From NCBI RefSeq assembly GCF_003182275.1, contig NZ_QGTR01000002.1:496001-560000 (forward strand): a DNA stretch of 64,000 nt, read 5' to 3'. This document shows, one piece after another, positions 46,593-55,423 of the stretch. A program made the translations under genes and the position numbers. How positions within the stretch are numbered: the stretch's first letter is position 1; every line of letters starts with the position of its first letter. Origin of the DNA: Hoeflea marina (lineage in GTDB: Bacteria > Pseudomonadota > Alphaproteobacteria > Rhizobiales > Rhizobiaceae). The notes under the pieces were generated by a model. It did no database searches and was not told the DNA's origin. It worked only from the letters and a program-made list of their open reading frames with translations.

Positions 46593-47516
46593 TCACCTGT
46601 CCGGCAGCGGAATGAATTCCTCGGCATCGCCGGGCACGATGTCGAAGCGGCGGGAACTCCATTCGGCCTTTGCCTGTTCGATGCGCTCCTTGGACGAGGA
46701 GACGAAGTTCCACCAGATGTGGCGCCTGGTGGGGATCGAGTCGCCGCCGAACAGCATCATGCGCGCGCCCTGCGGGCCGGCGGTGATGGTGATGGCGTCG
46801 CCGGGTCTGAGCACGAGCAGGCGGTCGACGGGAAAACGGTCGCCGGCAATGGTGATGGTGCCGTCGAGCACATAGATGGCGCGCTCCTCCCATTCGGCAT
46901 CGAAGGGGGCGGAGGCGCCGGCATCGAGCAGCAGGTCGACATAGAGCGTGCCGACATGCTGCGGCACCGGCGATTGCAGGCCGCCGAACGTGCCCATGAC
47001 CACGCGGGCGAGCATGCCGGTGTCGGCGACATGCGGCAGCGCATGATTTTCCGTGTGGGAGAAGGCCGGGTCGATCTCCTCGAGATGGTCGGGCAGCGCC
47101 AGCCAGGTCTGCAGGCCCGACAGCGGCAGCTCGGGGCCGCGCTGTTCCTCCGGCGAGCGCTCGGAATGGACGATGCCGCGTCCCGCCGTCATCAGGTTCA
47201 CGTCGCCGGGCCTGATCACCATTTCGGTGCCGAGGCTGTCGCGGTGGCGGATGTTGCCGTCGAAGAGATAGGTGACGGTGGAGAGCCCGATATGCGGATG
47301 CGGGCGCACGTCGATGGCGCCGCCGGGCGGCAGCATCGTCGGACCCATGCGGTCGAAGAAGATGAAGGGACCGACCATGCGGCGCTTGACCGAGGGCAGG
47401 GCGCGGCGCACCGAAAAGCCGCCGATGTCGCGCGACGAGGGGATGATCAGCATTTCGACGGCATCGCAGGAGGAGGCATCGCCGAGCTTCGGATCACCGC
47501 CCTGTAAGAAAGACAT
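46593..47516 (-). CDS. pirin family protein
   Basis: 307 aa from ATG 47516; the longer frame upstream lacks similarity. Bicupin fold: N-terminal pirin domain with GPFIFFDRMGP, RPHPHIGLSTVTYLFDG (metal-binding His pair) and HSERSPEE, followed by a pirin C-terminal domain. Some pirins act as quercetin dioxygenases or redox sensors; role here unknown. It and the facing cupin gene are inserted between xseB and dxs, which are neighbours in many relatives. Confidence 0.92.
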   Translation of the reverse strand: MSFLQGGDPKLGDASSCDAVEMLIIPSSRDIGGFSVRRALPSVKRRMVGPFIFFDRMGPTMLPPGGAIDVRPHPHIGLSTVTYLFDGNIRHRDSLGTEMVIRPGDVNLMTAGRGIVHSERSPEEQRGPELPLSGLQTWLALPDHLEEIDPAFSHTENHALPHVADTGMLARVVMGTFGGLQSPVPQHVGTLYVDLLLDAGASAPFDAEWEERAIYVLDGTITIAGDRFPVDRLLVLRPGDAITITAGPQGARMMLFGGDSIPTRRHIWWNFVSSSKERIEQAKAEWSSRRFDIVPGDAEEFIPLPDR

Positions 47517-47610
47517 GCTTGCATCTCCCGTTCGTCCCCAGAGATGACACCGGGCCGGCGGATCGTCAAGTTGGCCAGGTCCGCGTCGCAGGAGCGGCGG
47601 AGGCAACGAT

Positions 47611-48144
47611 ATGGCAACCAATTTCCGCCACAACGTCATCCATGCAGAGCTGACAGGAGACGGCATGGCGATCCAGAACTTCATACCGACGATCATGGCG
47701 ATGGCGGCGGTTTTCGCGGTGCCCCGCGTCGGCCGGGATTTCATCGCCGGCCACCCCGGCGACATCGAGCTTGCCGAGCGGCCGATCGATCCGGACTGGA
47801 TCGTCTCAGGCGAACCGAGGGCCCGCGCCGCCAGGCACTCCGTCTCCACCGACGGCAGGGCGGCGACGCAGGTCTGGGACTGCACGGCGGGCAGCTTTCA
47901 CTGGACCTTCTACGAGGAGGAGACGGTCTATATTCTCGAGGGGTCCGTCCGGGTGACGACCGAGGACGGCAATGTGCGGCTGCTCGGCGTGGGCGACATG
48001 GCCTATTTCGCCCCGCGCAGCCGGGCGCTCTGGGAGATCGACGACTACGTCAAGAAAATCGCCTTCTGCCGCACCACCGGCAATCCGACCGTGACACTGC
48101 TGCGCGGCATGCTTGGCCGCATGCGCCGCGCCATCCGCAACTGA
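47611..48144 (+). CDS. cupin (DUF861) protein
   Basis: 177 aa. The single cupin domain lies at residues 70-165: QVWDCTAGSFHWTFYEEE, TVYILEGSVRVTTEDG and FAPRSRALWEI, the pattern of ureidoglycine-aminohydrolase-like cupins. It has a hydrophobic stretch near the N-terminus (IMAMAAVFAVPR). Substrate unknown. It is the only plus-strand gene in this block and ends 3 bp from the xseB stop. Confidence 0.85.
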   Translation: MATNFRHNVIHAELTGDGMAIQNFIPTIMAMAAVFAVPRVGRDFIAGHPGDIELAERPIDPDWIVSGEPRARAARHSVSTDGRAATQVWDCTAGSFHWTFYEEETVYILEGSVRVTTEDGNVRLLGVGDMAYFAPRSRALWEIDDYVKKIAFCRTTGNPTVTLLRGMLGRMRRAIRN

Positions 48145-48146
48145 CG

Positions 48147-48392
48147 TCAGCTCGGGTCGAGCGGCTCCGTGCCGACCGGCTGGCCTGACCGGTCGAGCCG
48201 GATCTTCTCGATGCGCTTTTCGGCGGCTCCGAGCAGTTTCTCGCAGTGCTGCTTGAGGGCCTCGCCACGCTCGTAGATCTCGATCGAGCGGTCGAGCGGC
48301 ACGTCGCCCTTTTCGAGCTGGTCGACGATTGCCTCGAGCTCGGCCACCGCCTGCTCGAAGTTCAGCGTGGCGATCTCTGCCGGTTCAGCCAT
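48147..48392 (-). CDS. xseB: exodeoxyribonuclease VII small subunit
   Basis: 81 aa with the two-helix XseB pattern: [35 protein letters not shown] and [19 protein letters not shown]. It partners XseA (not in this window) in degrading single-stranded DNA. Starts 4 bp after the end of the deacetylase-family gene. Confidence 0.95.
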   Translation of the reverse strand: MAEPAEIATLNFEQAVAELEAIVDQLEKGDVPLDRSIEIYERGEALKQHCEKLLGAAEKRIEKIRLDRSGQPVGTEPLDPS

Positions 48393-48395
48393 CGG

Positions 48396-49325
48396 TTATC
48401 CTCTCATCAGACGCATGACATGGGCGCCGGCCGATTCGGCCAGTCCCAGGAGATCATAGCCGCCTTCGAGAAGGCTGACGACCCGGTTGCCCGAGCGGCG
48501 CCCGGCGATTTCCATCACCTTGCCGGTTGCCCAGTCGAAATCGTCGGCGACCAGATTGATCTCGGCCAGCGGGTCGCGATGGTGCGCGTCGAAGCCGGCG
48601 GAAATGATGATGAGATCGGGCCGGGCCTCTTCCAGCGCCGGCAGGATGCGCGACTTGAAGGCATCGCGAAAATGGTCGCTGCCGTCATTGGCCGCGAGCG
48701 GCGCGTTGAAGATGTTGCCCCTGGTGCCGGTCTCGGACCGCTTGCCGGTACCGGGATAGAGCGGCATCTGGTGGGTCGAGCAATAGACCACCGTGGGGTC
48801 GTCCCAGAAGATGTCCTGGGTGCCGTTGCCGTGGTGCACGTCCCAGTCGACGATGGCGACGCGTTCGATGCCGTGGGCACGCTGCGCGTGGCGGGCCGCG
48901 ATCGCCGCCTGGTTGAACAGGCAGAAGCCCATCGCGCGGTCTTTTTCGGCGTGGTGGCCGGGCGGGCGCGTGGCGACGAAGGCATTGTCGGCGCGGCCGG
49001 TCATCACCGCATCGACCGCCGAGATGGCGCCGCCGACGGAAATGAGGGCCGCTTCCATCGAGCGCGGGCTGGCCGTGGTGTCCTCGTCGATCTTGGCCAG
49101 GCCGCTCCTCGGAATCGCCGCCCGCACCCGGTCGAGATAGCTTTCGGGATGGGCGAGCAGCACCTCGGACTCGGGCGCCTCGGGGGCTTCGTGGCGCTCG
49201 AGCGGGGCGAAGTTCTCGTGCTCGAACACCGCTTCCAGCGCCCGCAGGCGGTCGGGCCGCTCGGGATGGCCGGGCGGCGTGAGGTGCTCGAGGCAGATCG
49301 GATTGGAATAGTAATATGTGCTCAT
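48396..49325 (-). CDS. histone deacetylase/acetylpolyamine amidohydrolase family
   Basis: 309 aa zinc hydrolase. The catalytic residues are in place: RPPGHHAEKD, VDWDVHHGNGTQ (metal Asp and His), SAGFDAHHRDPLA (metal Asp) and LEGGYD (Tyr). Bacterial members remove acetyl groups from polyamines or proteins. Same operon as xseB, an arrangement conserved in Rhizobiales. Confidence 0.93.
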   Translation of the reverse strand: MSTYYYSNPICLEHLTPPGHPERPDRLRALEAVFEHENFAPLERHEAPEAPESEVLLAHPESYLDRVRAAIPRSGLAKIDEDTTASPRSMEAALISVGGAISAVDAVMTGRADNAFVATRPPGHHAEKDRAMGFCLFNQAAIAARHAQRAHGIERVAIVDWDVHHGNGTQDIFWDDPTVVYCSTHQMPLYPGTGKRSETGTRGNIFNAPLAANDGSDHFRDAFKSRILPALEEARPDLIIISAGFDAHHRDPLAEINLVADDFDWATGKVMEIAGRRSGNRVVSLLEGGYDLLGLAESAGAHVMRLMRG

Positions 49326-49418
49326 GGCACGCGTTTTAGCAGGAAAGCGCCGGCTTGCCAGTCCGAAATTGGCCGGGCGCCGGACGCTGGTCCAATCCGA
49401 CCGATTGGCTGCCAGCCC

Positions 49419-49874
49419 TCATCCCTCCCGCCGCTCCAGCGCCCGGCGCAGCGCCGACAGGGCGGTCTGCGCGGCCTTGAGGTCGTGATCGCCGATGTCG
49501 GCGGCGAGCGCCTCGGTCCAGGGCACGCGGCGCGCCTCGGCCTCGGCGTAGAGCGTCTGCCCCCGGTCGGAAAGCGCCACCAGCGGCGCGCGCCTGTGCG
49601 CCGGGTTGGGGAGGAGGTCAACGAGGCCGGCCGTGTGCAGGTCGTTGACGATGCGCTGCACCGCCTGGCGGCTCTGGCCGATGACGCGCGACAGCGCCGA
49701 GACCGTGCGCGGCGAGGGCAGATAGGCAATCACCCCCATGATCTGCCAGCGCGCGGCTGTCAGCCCGACGCCCGCCATCAGCGCGTCGCCGGCGAGCGTC
49801 AGCCGCCCCGCCAGCCGGAGCGTCTCGAAAATCAGGCCGCCAAGCGCCCGGCCGCTGTCGGTCGAATCGGTCAT
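49419..49874 (-). CDS. MarR family regulator
   Basis: 151 aa winged-helix repressor: LTAARWQIMGVIAYLPSPRTVSAL, RVIGQSRQAVQRIVNDLHTAGLV (recognition helix) and the wing PNPAHRRAPLVALSDRG. It is divergent from the monooxygenase gene at 49950 over a 75-bp region with two inverted repeats, so it likely controls itself and that gene. Confidence 0.93.
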   Translation of the reverse strand: MTDSTDSGRALGGLIFETLRLAGRLTLAGDALMAGVGLTAARWQIMGVIAYLPSPRTVSALSRVIGQSRQAVQRIVNDLHTAGLVDLLPNPAHRRAPLVALSDRGQTLYAEAEARRVPWTEALAADIGDHDLKAAQTALSALRRALERREG

Positions 49875-49891
49875 GACCGCACTCTGGCATA

Positions 49892-49937
49892 TTGACAGCC
49901 TGCTGTCGAAAATAATATTGGCAGTATGTTGTCAATA
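49892..49937 (+). promoter_or_regulatory. two MarR-type operators and promoter
   Basis: Site 1: TTGACAGC-CT-GCTGTCGA at 49892-49909. Site 2: TATTGGCA-N6-TGTCAATA at 49916-49937. TTGACA of site 1 doubles as a -35 box with TAATAT at 49913-49918 for the plus-strand gene. Both share the TTGRCA/TGTCAA half-site. Confidence 0.7.
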
Positions 49938-49949
49938 ATGGAGGCCGAA

Positions 49950-50306
49950 ATGCCCGAGTCCACCCTTGCCGATCCTGTTCCCGCCGATACAGCCGGCCCT
50001 GTGCTGCGCATCGACCGGTTCGACGTTCCCGCCGCCGCGCGCGACGCGTTTCTGGACCGGGTCGGCCGTACCCACGCGGTGCTGCGCGCCCAGCCGGGCT
50101 TCGTGCTTGACCGCATCGTCGAGCGGCCGCTCGGCGAGGGCGCGAGCCGGGTGATCACCATCGTCGAATGGTCGGGGCCCGAAGCCGTCGGCGGTGCGGT
50201 CGAGGCGGTGAAGCGGATGCACGCCGGCGACGGGTTTTCCGCGGCCGGGTTCATCGCCGCAAGCGGCATCATCGCCGATATCGGTCTGTACCGGCCCGCC
50301 GCCTAG
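49950..50306 (+). CDS. antibiotic biosynthesis monooxygenase (ABM) domain protein
   Basis: 118 aa from ATG 49950, which has GGAGG five bases ahead; in-frame ATGs at 49926 and 49938 are less well placed. The ABM fold (ferredoxin-like dimer) shows LRIDRFDVPAAARDAFLDRVG, LRAQPGFVLDRIVERP and ITIVEWSGPEAV. Such proteins oxidise quinol-like compounds or scavenge haem; the substrate here may be the MarR ligand. Confidence 0.85.
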   Translation: MPESTLADPVPADTAGPVLRIDRFDVPAAARDAFLDRVGRTHAVLRAQPGFVLDRIVERPLGEGASRVITIVEWSGPEAVGGAVEAVKRMHAGDGFSAAGFIAASGIIADIGLYRPAA

Positions 50307-50347
50307 ACCCCGATCGCGGCAGGCGGCGCAGGGCTGCCTGTCCGGGC

Positions 50348-51202
50348 CTATGGCCGCAATTTGGCAAGCAGCCGGCCCAGCGCCGCGTCGAATTCGGCGA
50401 GGCTGAAATTCTGCGGGTCGTCGTGACCGTCGCTCAGTCCCTCGTCGATGGCGGCATGGAAGGCCGGCACCAGGCCCGCGCCGGCCCGCATGCTGGCCAT
50501 AAGGTAGAGAAGCGCCAGCCGGTCGTATTGCGCGGCTGTGAACCCCGGATCGGGGGCGGTTCCGTCGGCTTGGTGCGGATGCGCGCGCCGCGGCTGGATG
50601 GTCTCGATGTGGACGAACAGACCCTTGGCCAGCTTGCCGATCTTCAATTCTAGCTTTGTGGCCCGCCATGGCACGCCGAAATCGTGGCCGACATAGATTT
50701 CGCCTCCACGGTTGAGGAAGATATGCGCTTTGGCGTTGGTCGGGCTCTTATAGCCGCTGAAGCTGTTGACCTTGTTGCTAGTGTCGATGTCAGCGGGGAA
50801 CTGCGCCTCGCCGAAATTCGGCGTGCTGGTGTCGTGGATGACAAAATAGCGCGCCATCGGCTCCTGCGCGCTGTTGGCGTTGCCTCGCGACAGGGGCGAA
50901 TCGAGGCTGCCGCCGAGCCCGGCCTCATCGAAGCCGAGGGCTGCGATTTCCGACCGCATCCGCGCCTTGGAAATGCCCGTGGGCTGGCCGACGAGAGCGG
51001 CTAGATTGGCCGGCAGCACCGCAGGCTCGGCGGCGACATTGCCGAGCGGCCGCACCTTGCGCATCAGGCAGGATGCCTGTTCTGAAGCCGTGCCGGCGAA
51101 GGACCGGGGGTCGGTGTCAAACCGGCACTTCCCCATCGTTGCGGCGCCGGCGTCGCCGCAGAGCATCAGGAAAACCGCTAGCAGAACTGGGGATCTCTTC
51201 AT
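50348..51202 (-). CDS. exported amidase-2-like (peptidoglycan amidase fold) protein
   Basis: 284 aa from ATG 51202. Signal peptide MKRSPVLLAVFLMLCGDAGA. The central part has RYFVIHDTSTPNFGEA, KAHIFLNRGGEIYVGHDFGVPWR and GLFVHIETIQPR, the order of zinc ligands in N-acetylmuramoyl-L-alanine amidases; a later HDDPQNFSL resembles their C-terminal motif. Conservation is moderate, so activity is inferred. It begins 37 bp after the chitosanase-like gene. Confidence 0.75.
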   Translation of the reverse strand: MKRSPVLLAVFLMLCGDAGAATMGKCRFDTDPRSFAGTASEQASCLMRKVRPLGNVAAEPAVLPANLAALVGQPTGISKARMRSEIAALGFDEAGLGGSLDSPLSRGNANSAQEPMARYFVIHDTSTPNFGEAQFPADIDTSNKVNSFSGYKSPTNAKAHIFLNRGGEIYVGHDFGVPWRATKLELKIGKLAKGLFVHIETIQPRRAHPHQADGTAPDPGFTAAQYDRLALLYLMASMRAGAGLVPAFHAAIDEGLSDGHDDPQNFSLAEFDAALGRLLAKLRP

Positions 51203-51239
51203 CGTCGTCACTCCGGCATTGTCGAAAGACAGGGTCCGA

Positions 51240-52142
51240 TCAGGGGCACATGGCGCCACCGCTGAGCCCCAGCTTGCGCCGGGCAAAGGCGCAGAGCGTC
51301 GCCACCGCATTGTCCGGCGTGATGTCGGGGGAGGCGGTGCCCGGATAGACGATGAATAGCACATCGTGTCCCAGGCCGAAATTCTTGTAGGGGTAGACAG
51401 GGTGGCCGGGGCCGACGCAGGTCTGCCCGTCGCTGCTCCACTTCTTGCAGCGGCTCTGACCGATTGCTTCGAAGACCCGGCTGGAGCCTTCGCCCAGCCG
51501 CATGAACGGCCCGCCGTCGCCAACCAGCACCGGCGTCCAGAGGCCCTTGTGGATGACGACGCCCATGTCGCCCAGGCCGATGCCCGTGGTTCCGGCAAAC
51601 AGCTTGCCGAGGCTGGAGCTCGCGGTTCCGGTGAGCTTCTTTAGCCCCGCCAGAGGGATCACTATGAAGGGGATCCGGTCGGGGTCGATCTGCGCCGCCC
51701 GAGCGGAGGAATTGGGGTAGCCGGGCCATTTGTAGGAGGTCTCCTTGAGGTCGGTGGCGCCGGGGATGCCGTTCCATGCGGCCCAGGAGCCGTCGACATC
51801 AAGCGCCATCTTGCTGTGCCAGTAGATACCTCCGTCCTCAAGCTTGAGCAGCGCCTTCACGTGGCTGGGGTCGCGGCTGCAAAGGTAAAACTGCCTGGAT
51901 TCGGGCACGCCGCTAAGCCGCAGGCTGTGGCCGAGGAAATGGTCCTTCTTCGACGCACCGGCATCGCCGTCGCAGCCGACGAACTCCATCCGATAGCCTT
52001 CGTCGAGCGGTGCGGCGGCGGCGAAATCCACACCCGACAACAGCCCCACCGATGCCGCAGGCGGATCGTAGGCGTTGGCCTGACCGGCGGCCAGCGCGGC
52101 CGCCAGGCCAAGGCCGGCAGCCAGGACATACAAGTGTTTCAT
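51240..52142 (-). CDS. exported GH75-like chitosanase
   Basis: 300 aa from ATG 52142 (GAGAGG seven bases ahead; ATG 52148 also in frame). Signal peptide MKHLYVLAAGLGLAAALAAGQANA. Similar to family GH75 (fungal-type chitosanase): IYWHSKMALDVDGSW, DRIPFIVIPL, GIGLGDMGVVI and GDGGPFMRLGEGSSRV. Asp209 and Glu218 are nine residues apart, as the catalytic pair of the Aspergillus enzyme. The amidase-like gene follows in the same operon, which suggests a joint attack on amino-sugar polymers outside the cell. Confidence 0.8.
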   Translation of the reverse strand: MKHLYVLAAGLGLAAALAAGQANAYDPPAASVGLLSGVDFAAAAPLDEGYRMEFVGCDGDAGASKKDHFLGHSLRLSGVPESRQFYLCSRDPSHVKALLKLEDGGIYWHSKMALDVDGSWAAWNGIPGATDLKETSYKWPGYPNSSARAAQIDPDRIPFIVIPLAGLKKLTGTASSSLGKLFAGTTGIGLGDMGVVIHKGLWTPVLVGDGGPFMRLGEGSSRVFEAIGQSRCKKWSSDGQTCVGPGHPVYPYKNFGLGHDVLFIVYPGTASPDITPDNAVATLCAFARRKLGLSGGAMCP

Positions 52143-52401
52143 CGACATTCCTCTCCGGATGCACTTCTACATGTCATGGTGAAATATGCACTGCATTATC
52201 TCGCAGATCCGGACTTTATTCAACTTGGATGTTTGTCTTTACAGATGAAAACATCGCGAATACGGGTAGAAATACTTGGTGGGCGCCGCCGCGACCCCGG
52301 CCTATGGCCTGAGCTCCGAAATAAAACAGCCACCGCTGCGTGACCGCGCGGGAGCTGTTCGAAGCTCCGGCGCCCCCCATGAGAGCCGGAGCAACGCGAT
52401 G

Positions 52402-53385
52402 TCAGACCGTCGCCGGGCCGGTGTCGCCGGACCGGTAGCTGCGCACCGGCACATGCGCCATGGCCTGGCCGGCGAGGTCGCGGAATTTCCCGGACGCGTT
52501 CATCAGCCGTCCGTCCCAGACCGGGTCCGGCCGCTGGTTCTCGATCACATTGAAATAGACGCTCATCAAGGCGGCAATGGCGAAGGGCTCGAGCAGTGCC
52601 GCCTTCAGCGCCCAGGCGAAGACCAGCGCCACCACGAAGCCCCAGCCGCTTGCTGCCCCCGGCATGGCGTAGACGAGCGCGCCGGCGGGTGCGAGCAGGA
52701 TGAGGAAGATGGCGAAGGACAAGGCCCACATGATCAGCGTCAGCCAGACGGCGTTCCTGACCATCACCTTGGCGTTCTGGGCGTAGAGCACCACGCCCTG
52801 GCGCGAGCTCTCCCAGGGATTGGTCGAGCCGGTGCGGATGTTGTAGCCGAGCACGATCTCGTCGACATAGGTGAGCGACATGCGGATCACGCCGTTGACG
52901 AGCCGGGCGATGCCATCGAGGCCGGGGATCGGCAGCAGGTGCGCCACGCCGCCGATCAGCCCGGTGACGGCGGCGATCGCTCCCTTGATCAGCTGGTCGA
53001 GCGCGAACAATGCGGTTGCTTCGCCGAAGCGGGCGGTGACCACCTCGCGGGCATGGGCGATCTGGCCCTTGCCGGCGGGCAGCGGACGATTGTCGATGAG
53101 CTCGACCATCACCGCGATGTGACCGGCCTTGACGATGTAGAGAATGTATTCGCGCGCCCAGTAGAGCACGAGCGAGACCAGTGCGAAACCGGCGATGCCA
53201 CCGCCGAGCGCGAAGGCTGCGGGGTCACTGCCGATATGGCCGACGCCGTAGCCGACGCCCGAACCGGCCCCGATCGCCACCATATAGGCAAGCGTGATGC
53301 CGAAATAGATCGCCATGCGCAAGGCGATGAACGGCATCGTCTTCATCATGATGCCGAGTGTCCTGGAAATGTCGAAATCCCACAT
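52402..53385 (-). CDS. conserved multi-pass membrane protein
   Basis: 327 aa from ATG 53385 (MWDFDISRTLGIMMKTMPF). Five to six hydrophobic helices: IYFGITLAYMVAIGAG, GIAGFALVSLVLYW, AIAAVTGLIGGVAHLL, LTLIMWALSFAIFLILLAPAG and WGFVVALVFAWALKAALL. No catalytic motif or named domain recognised. Isolated, ending 259 bp from the chitosanase-like gene. Confidence 0.85.
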   Translation of the reverse strand: MWDFDISRTLGIMMKTMPFIALRMAIYFGITLAYMVAIGAGSGVGYGVGHIGSDPAAFALGGGIAGFALVSLVLYWAREYILYIVKAGHIAVMVELIDNRPLPAGKGQIAHAREVVTARFGEATALFALDQLIKGAIAAVTGLIGGVAHLLPIPGLDGIARLVNGVIRMSLTYVDEIVLGYNIRTGSTNPWESSRQGVVLYAQNAKVMVRNAVWLTLIMWALSFAIFLILLAPAGALVYAMPGAASGWGFVVALVFAWALKAALLEPFAIAALMSVYFNVIENQRPDPVWDGRLMNASGKFRDLAGQAMAHVPVRSYRSGDTGPATV

Positions 53386-53515
53386 GGAAAGCCCCCTTGG
53401 TGATTGTGCAAGAGCCTCAGCCTGGCAGCAGCCTGCGCGCCGCGCTGTGCAGTTTGTCACAGTGCGGGAGGGCGTCAATTCGGATGCCACGCCGGCACGG
53501 GTGCCGGGGGGGGGC

Positions 53516-53551
53516 TTGACAGTCATGCAGAATCGTAACTAATAAAGTTAC
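53516..53551 (+). promoter_or_regulatory. Rrf2-gene promoter with operator; predicted leaderless transcript
   Basis: TTGACA (53516-53521) and TAATAA (53540-53545) are 18 bp apart. GTAACT-N5-AGTTAC at 53535-53551 overlaps the -10 and ends at the base before the ATG. No ribosome site is present and transcription should begin at or next to the start codon. Confidence 0.65.
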
Positions 53552-54013
53552 ATGAAACTCGACACGCGCCTCTCCCTCGTTCTCCACGCCCTCCTGCACA
53601 TGGCCGGGCACGGCAGGACGATGACATCGGCGGATCTCGCCCTCTGCATGGACACCAACCCGGTCGTGGTCCGTCGCACCATGGCGGGCCTGCGGCGGGC
53701 GGGCCTTGTGCGCTCGGAAAAGGGTCATGGCGGCGGCTGGACGCTCGGGCGCGAGCTGGCGGAAATCAGCCTGCGCGACGTCTATGCCGCGCTCGGCTCG
53801 CCGGCCGTCTTCGCGCTCGGCAACCACACCGAAAGCCCCGGCTGCCTGATCGAGCGGGCAATCAACGACCGGCTCGACGGCGCCCTGCGCGAGGCCGAGG
53901 CCCTGCTGGTGGCGCGGCTCGGCGAACTCACGCTCGCCGACATCTGGTCCGGGATTGCCGATCCGTTCATGGCCCATCAGCAGAGAAGGAAGGACCATTC
54001 CCATGATCAATGA
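53552..54013 (+). CDS. Rrf2 family regulator
   Basis: 153 aa winged-helix protein: RLSLVLHALLHMAGHGRTMTSADLA, NPVVVRRTMAGLRRAGLVRSEKGHGGGWTLGR. One cysteine (PGCLIER) lies where NsrR/IscR-type members bind a cluster, but the other two cluster cysteines are missing, so it is of the YwnA/single-Cys type, perhaps thiol-reactive. It overlaps the reductase gene by 11 bp. Confidence 0.92.
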   Translation: MKLDTRLSLVLHALLHMAGHGRTMTSADLALCMDTNPVVVRRTMAGLRRAGLVRSEKGHGGGWTLGRELAEISLRDVYAALGSPAVFALGNHTESPGCLIERAINDRLDGALREAEALLVARLGELTLADIWSGIADPFMAHQQRRKDHSHDQ

Positions 54014-54911
54014 GGTTGTCATCATCGGCGGCAGCTATGCCGGCCTGTCGGCGGCGCTGCAGCTCGGCCGCGCCCGCCGCAGGGTGGTGGTCGTCGACGC
54101 GGGGCTGCGGCGCAACCGCTTTGCCGCCAACTCGCACGGCTTTCTCGGCCAGGACGGCCGCGCCCCCGGCGACATCGCCGCCTTCGGCCGCGCCGAACTG
54201 GCGCGCTACGCCACCGTCGAATTCGTCGAGGGCGAGGTCGTCCGCGCCGGCGGCGGCTTCAACGATTTCACCGTCGATCTGGCCGACGGCACCCGGCACC
54301 GCGCCCGGCGGCTGATCCTCGCCGCCGGCATGACCGACATCCTGCCGCAGATCCCCGGCCTGGCCGAACGCTGGGGCAGAAGCGTCTTCATCTGCCCCTA
54401 TTGCGACGGCTACGAGCTCGAGCAGGCGCCGATCGGCGTCATCGCCACCGGGCCGCACTCGTTTCATCACGCCATGATGCTGCCCGACTGGGGCCCGACC
54501 ACCTATTTCACCAATGGTGCCCACGCGCCCGACGCGGCCGAGCGCGCCGAGCTTGAACGCCGCAACGTCACCGTCGAGCCGACGCCGGTCACAGCCATCG
54601 AAGGCGAGCGCGCCGACGTGGTGCTGGCCGACGGCCGCCGGCTCGGCTTTCGCGGCCTGTTTACCGCCGGGCGCATCGCCATGTCGAGCCCGGTGGCGGG
54701 AGAGCTCGGCTGCGAACTGCAGGACGGCCCGCTCGGCCGGTTCGTCAAGATCGGCCCGCGCGGCGACACCTCGGTGGCCGGCGTCTTTGCCTGCGGCGAT
54801 ATCGCCCGCGGCGCGGGCTCGGTGGCGCTCGCCGTCGGCGACGGCAACATCGCGGGGTCGGCCGCGCATGCCTCGCTGATCTTCGATGCGACGCTTGGCA
54901 AGGCGGCGTGA
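54003..54911 (+). CDS. thioredoxin-reductase-like FAD oxidoreductase
   Basis: 302 aa from ATG 54003. FAD binding by IIGGSYAGLSAALQLGRARR and VFACGDIARG; the redox-active pair is CPYCDG at about residues 134-139. The NADPH motif is weak (GVIATGPHSFHHA), so the electron donor may differ. Coupled to the Rrf2 regulator, which suggests a redox or electrophile stress response. Confidence 0.9.
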   Translation: MINEVVIIGGSYAGLSAALQLGRARRRVVVVDAGLRRNRFAANSHGFLGQDGRAPGDIAAFGRAELARYATVEFVEGEVVRAGGGFNDFTVDLADGTRHRARRLILAAGMTDILPQIPGLAERWGRSVFICPYCDGYELEQAPIGVIATGPHSFHHAMMLPDWGPTTYFTNGAHAPDAAERAELERRNVTVEPTPVTAIEGERADVVLADGRRLGFRGLFTAGRIAMSSPVAGELGCELQDGPLGRFVKIGPRGDTSVAGVFACGDIARGAGSVALAVGDGNIAGSAAHASLIFDATLGKAA

Positions 54912-55065
54912 GGGGAAGGGGGCATGGCCGCGTCCCTTGATCATCGGCGTTTCGACCGTGAGCAGCCCGGGCGCAGTGATCCGGTCAGACCTCCACCCGT
55001 CGGGGCAATGGAACGAAATCGCCGACGTCGGGTTATTCCACCACGGAAACAAGGAGGATTACCCG

Positions 55066-55362
55066 ATGGACCACACAAACCACGTTCGCCTCAATGCAGC
55101 AGAACTCACACCTGAAGTCCTTGAGGGCGCCACCATCTACGGAGCAGACGACCACAAGGTCGGAAAGCTCGATCACGTCCACGGCGCAGGAGCGGGCGGC
55201 ACCGCCATCATCGATGTCGGTGGCTTCCTCGGAATCGGTGCCAAGCCGGTTGCCGTGCCGCTGGCGGATCTCCAGTTCATGCGTGACGAAGACGGCGACG
55301 TCCATGCCGTCACCACCTGGACAAAGGATCAGCTCAAGGCAATGCCCGAGCACAAGGACTGA
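55066..55362 (+). CDS. PRC-barrel domain protein
   Basis: 98 aa, start ATG 55066 with AAGGAGG nine bases ahead. The PRC-barrel has LEGATIYGADDHKVGKLDHV, AIIDVGGFLGIGAKPVAVPL and the C-terminal TKDQLKAMPEH. Small PRC-barrel proteins of Rhizobiales are often stress-induced; function unknown. A strong terminator follows. Confidence 0.9.
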   Translation: MDHTNHVRLNAAELTPEVLEGATIYGADDHKVGKLDHVHGAGAGGTAIIDVGGFLGIGAKPVAVPLADLQFMRDEDGDVHAVTTWTKDQLKAMPEHKD

Positions 55363-55397
55363 GCACAGGATCAGGCCTTGAAGCCAAGTCGAGATGG

Positions 55398-55423
55398 AAC
55401 CCGGCCAAGGCGCCGGGTTTTTT
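55398..55423 (+). terminator. rho-independent terminator of the PRC-barrel gene
   Basis: AACCCGGC (55398-55405) pairs with GCCGGGTT (55412-55419) and merges into a run of six T to 55423. Confidence 0.9.

Noticed and set aside
48246-49895. 549-codon plus-strand frame
   Set aside because: Antisense to the deacetylase-family and MarR genes.
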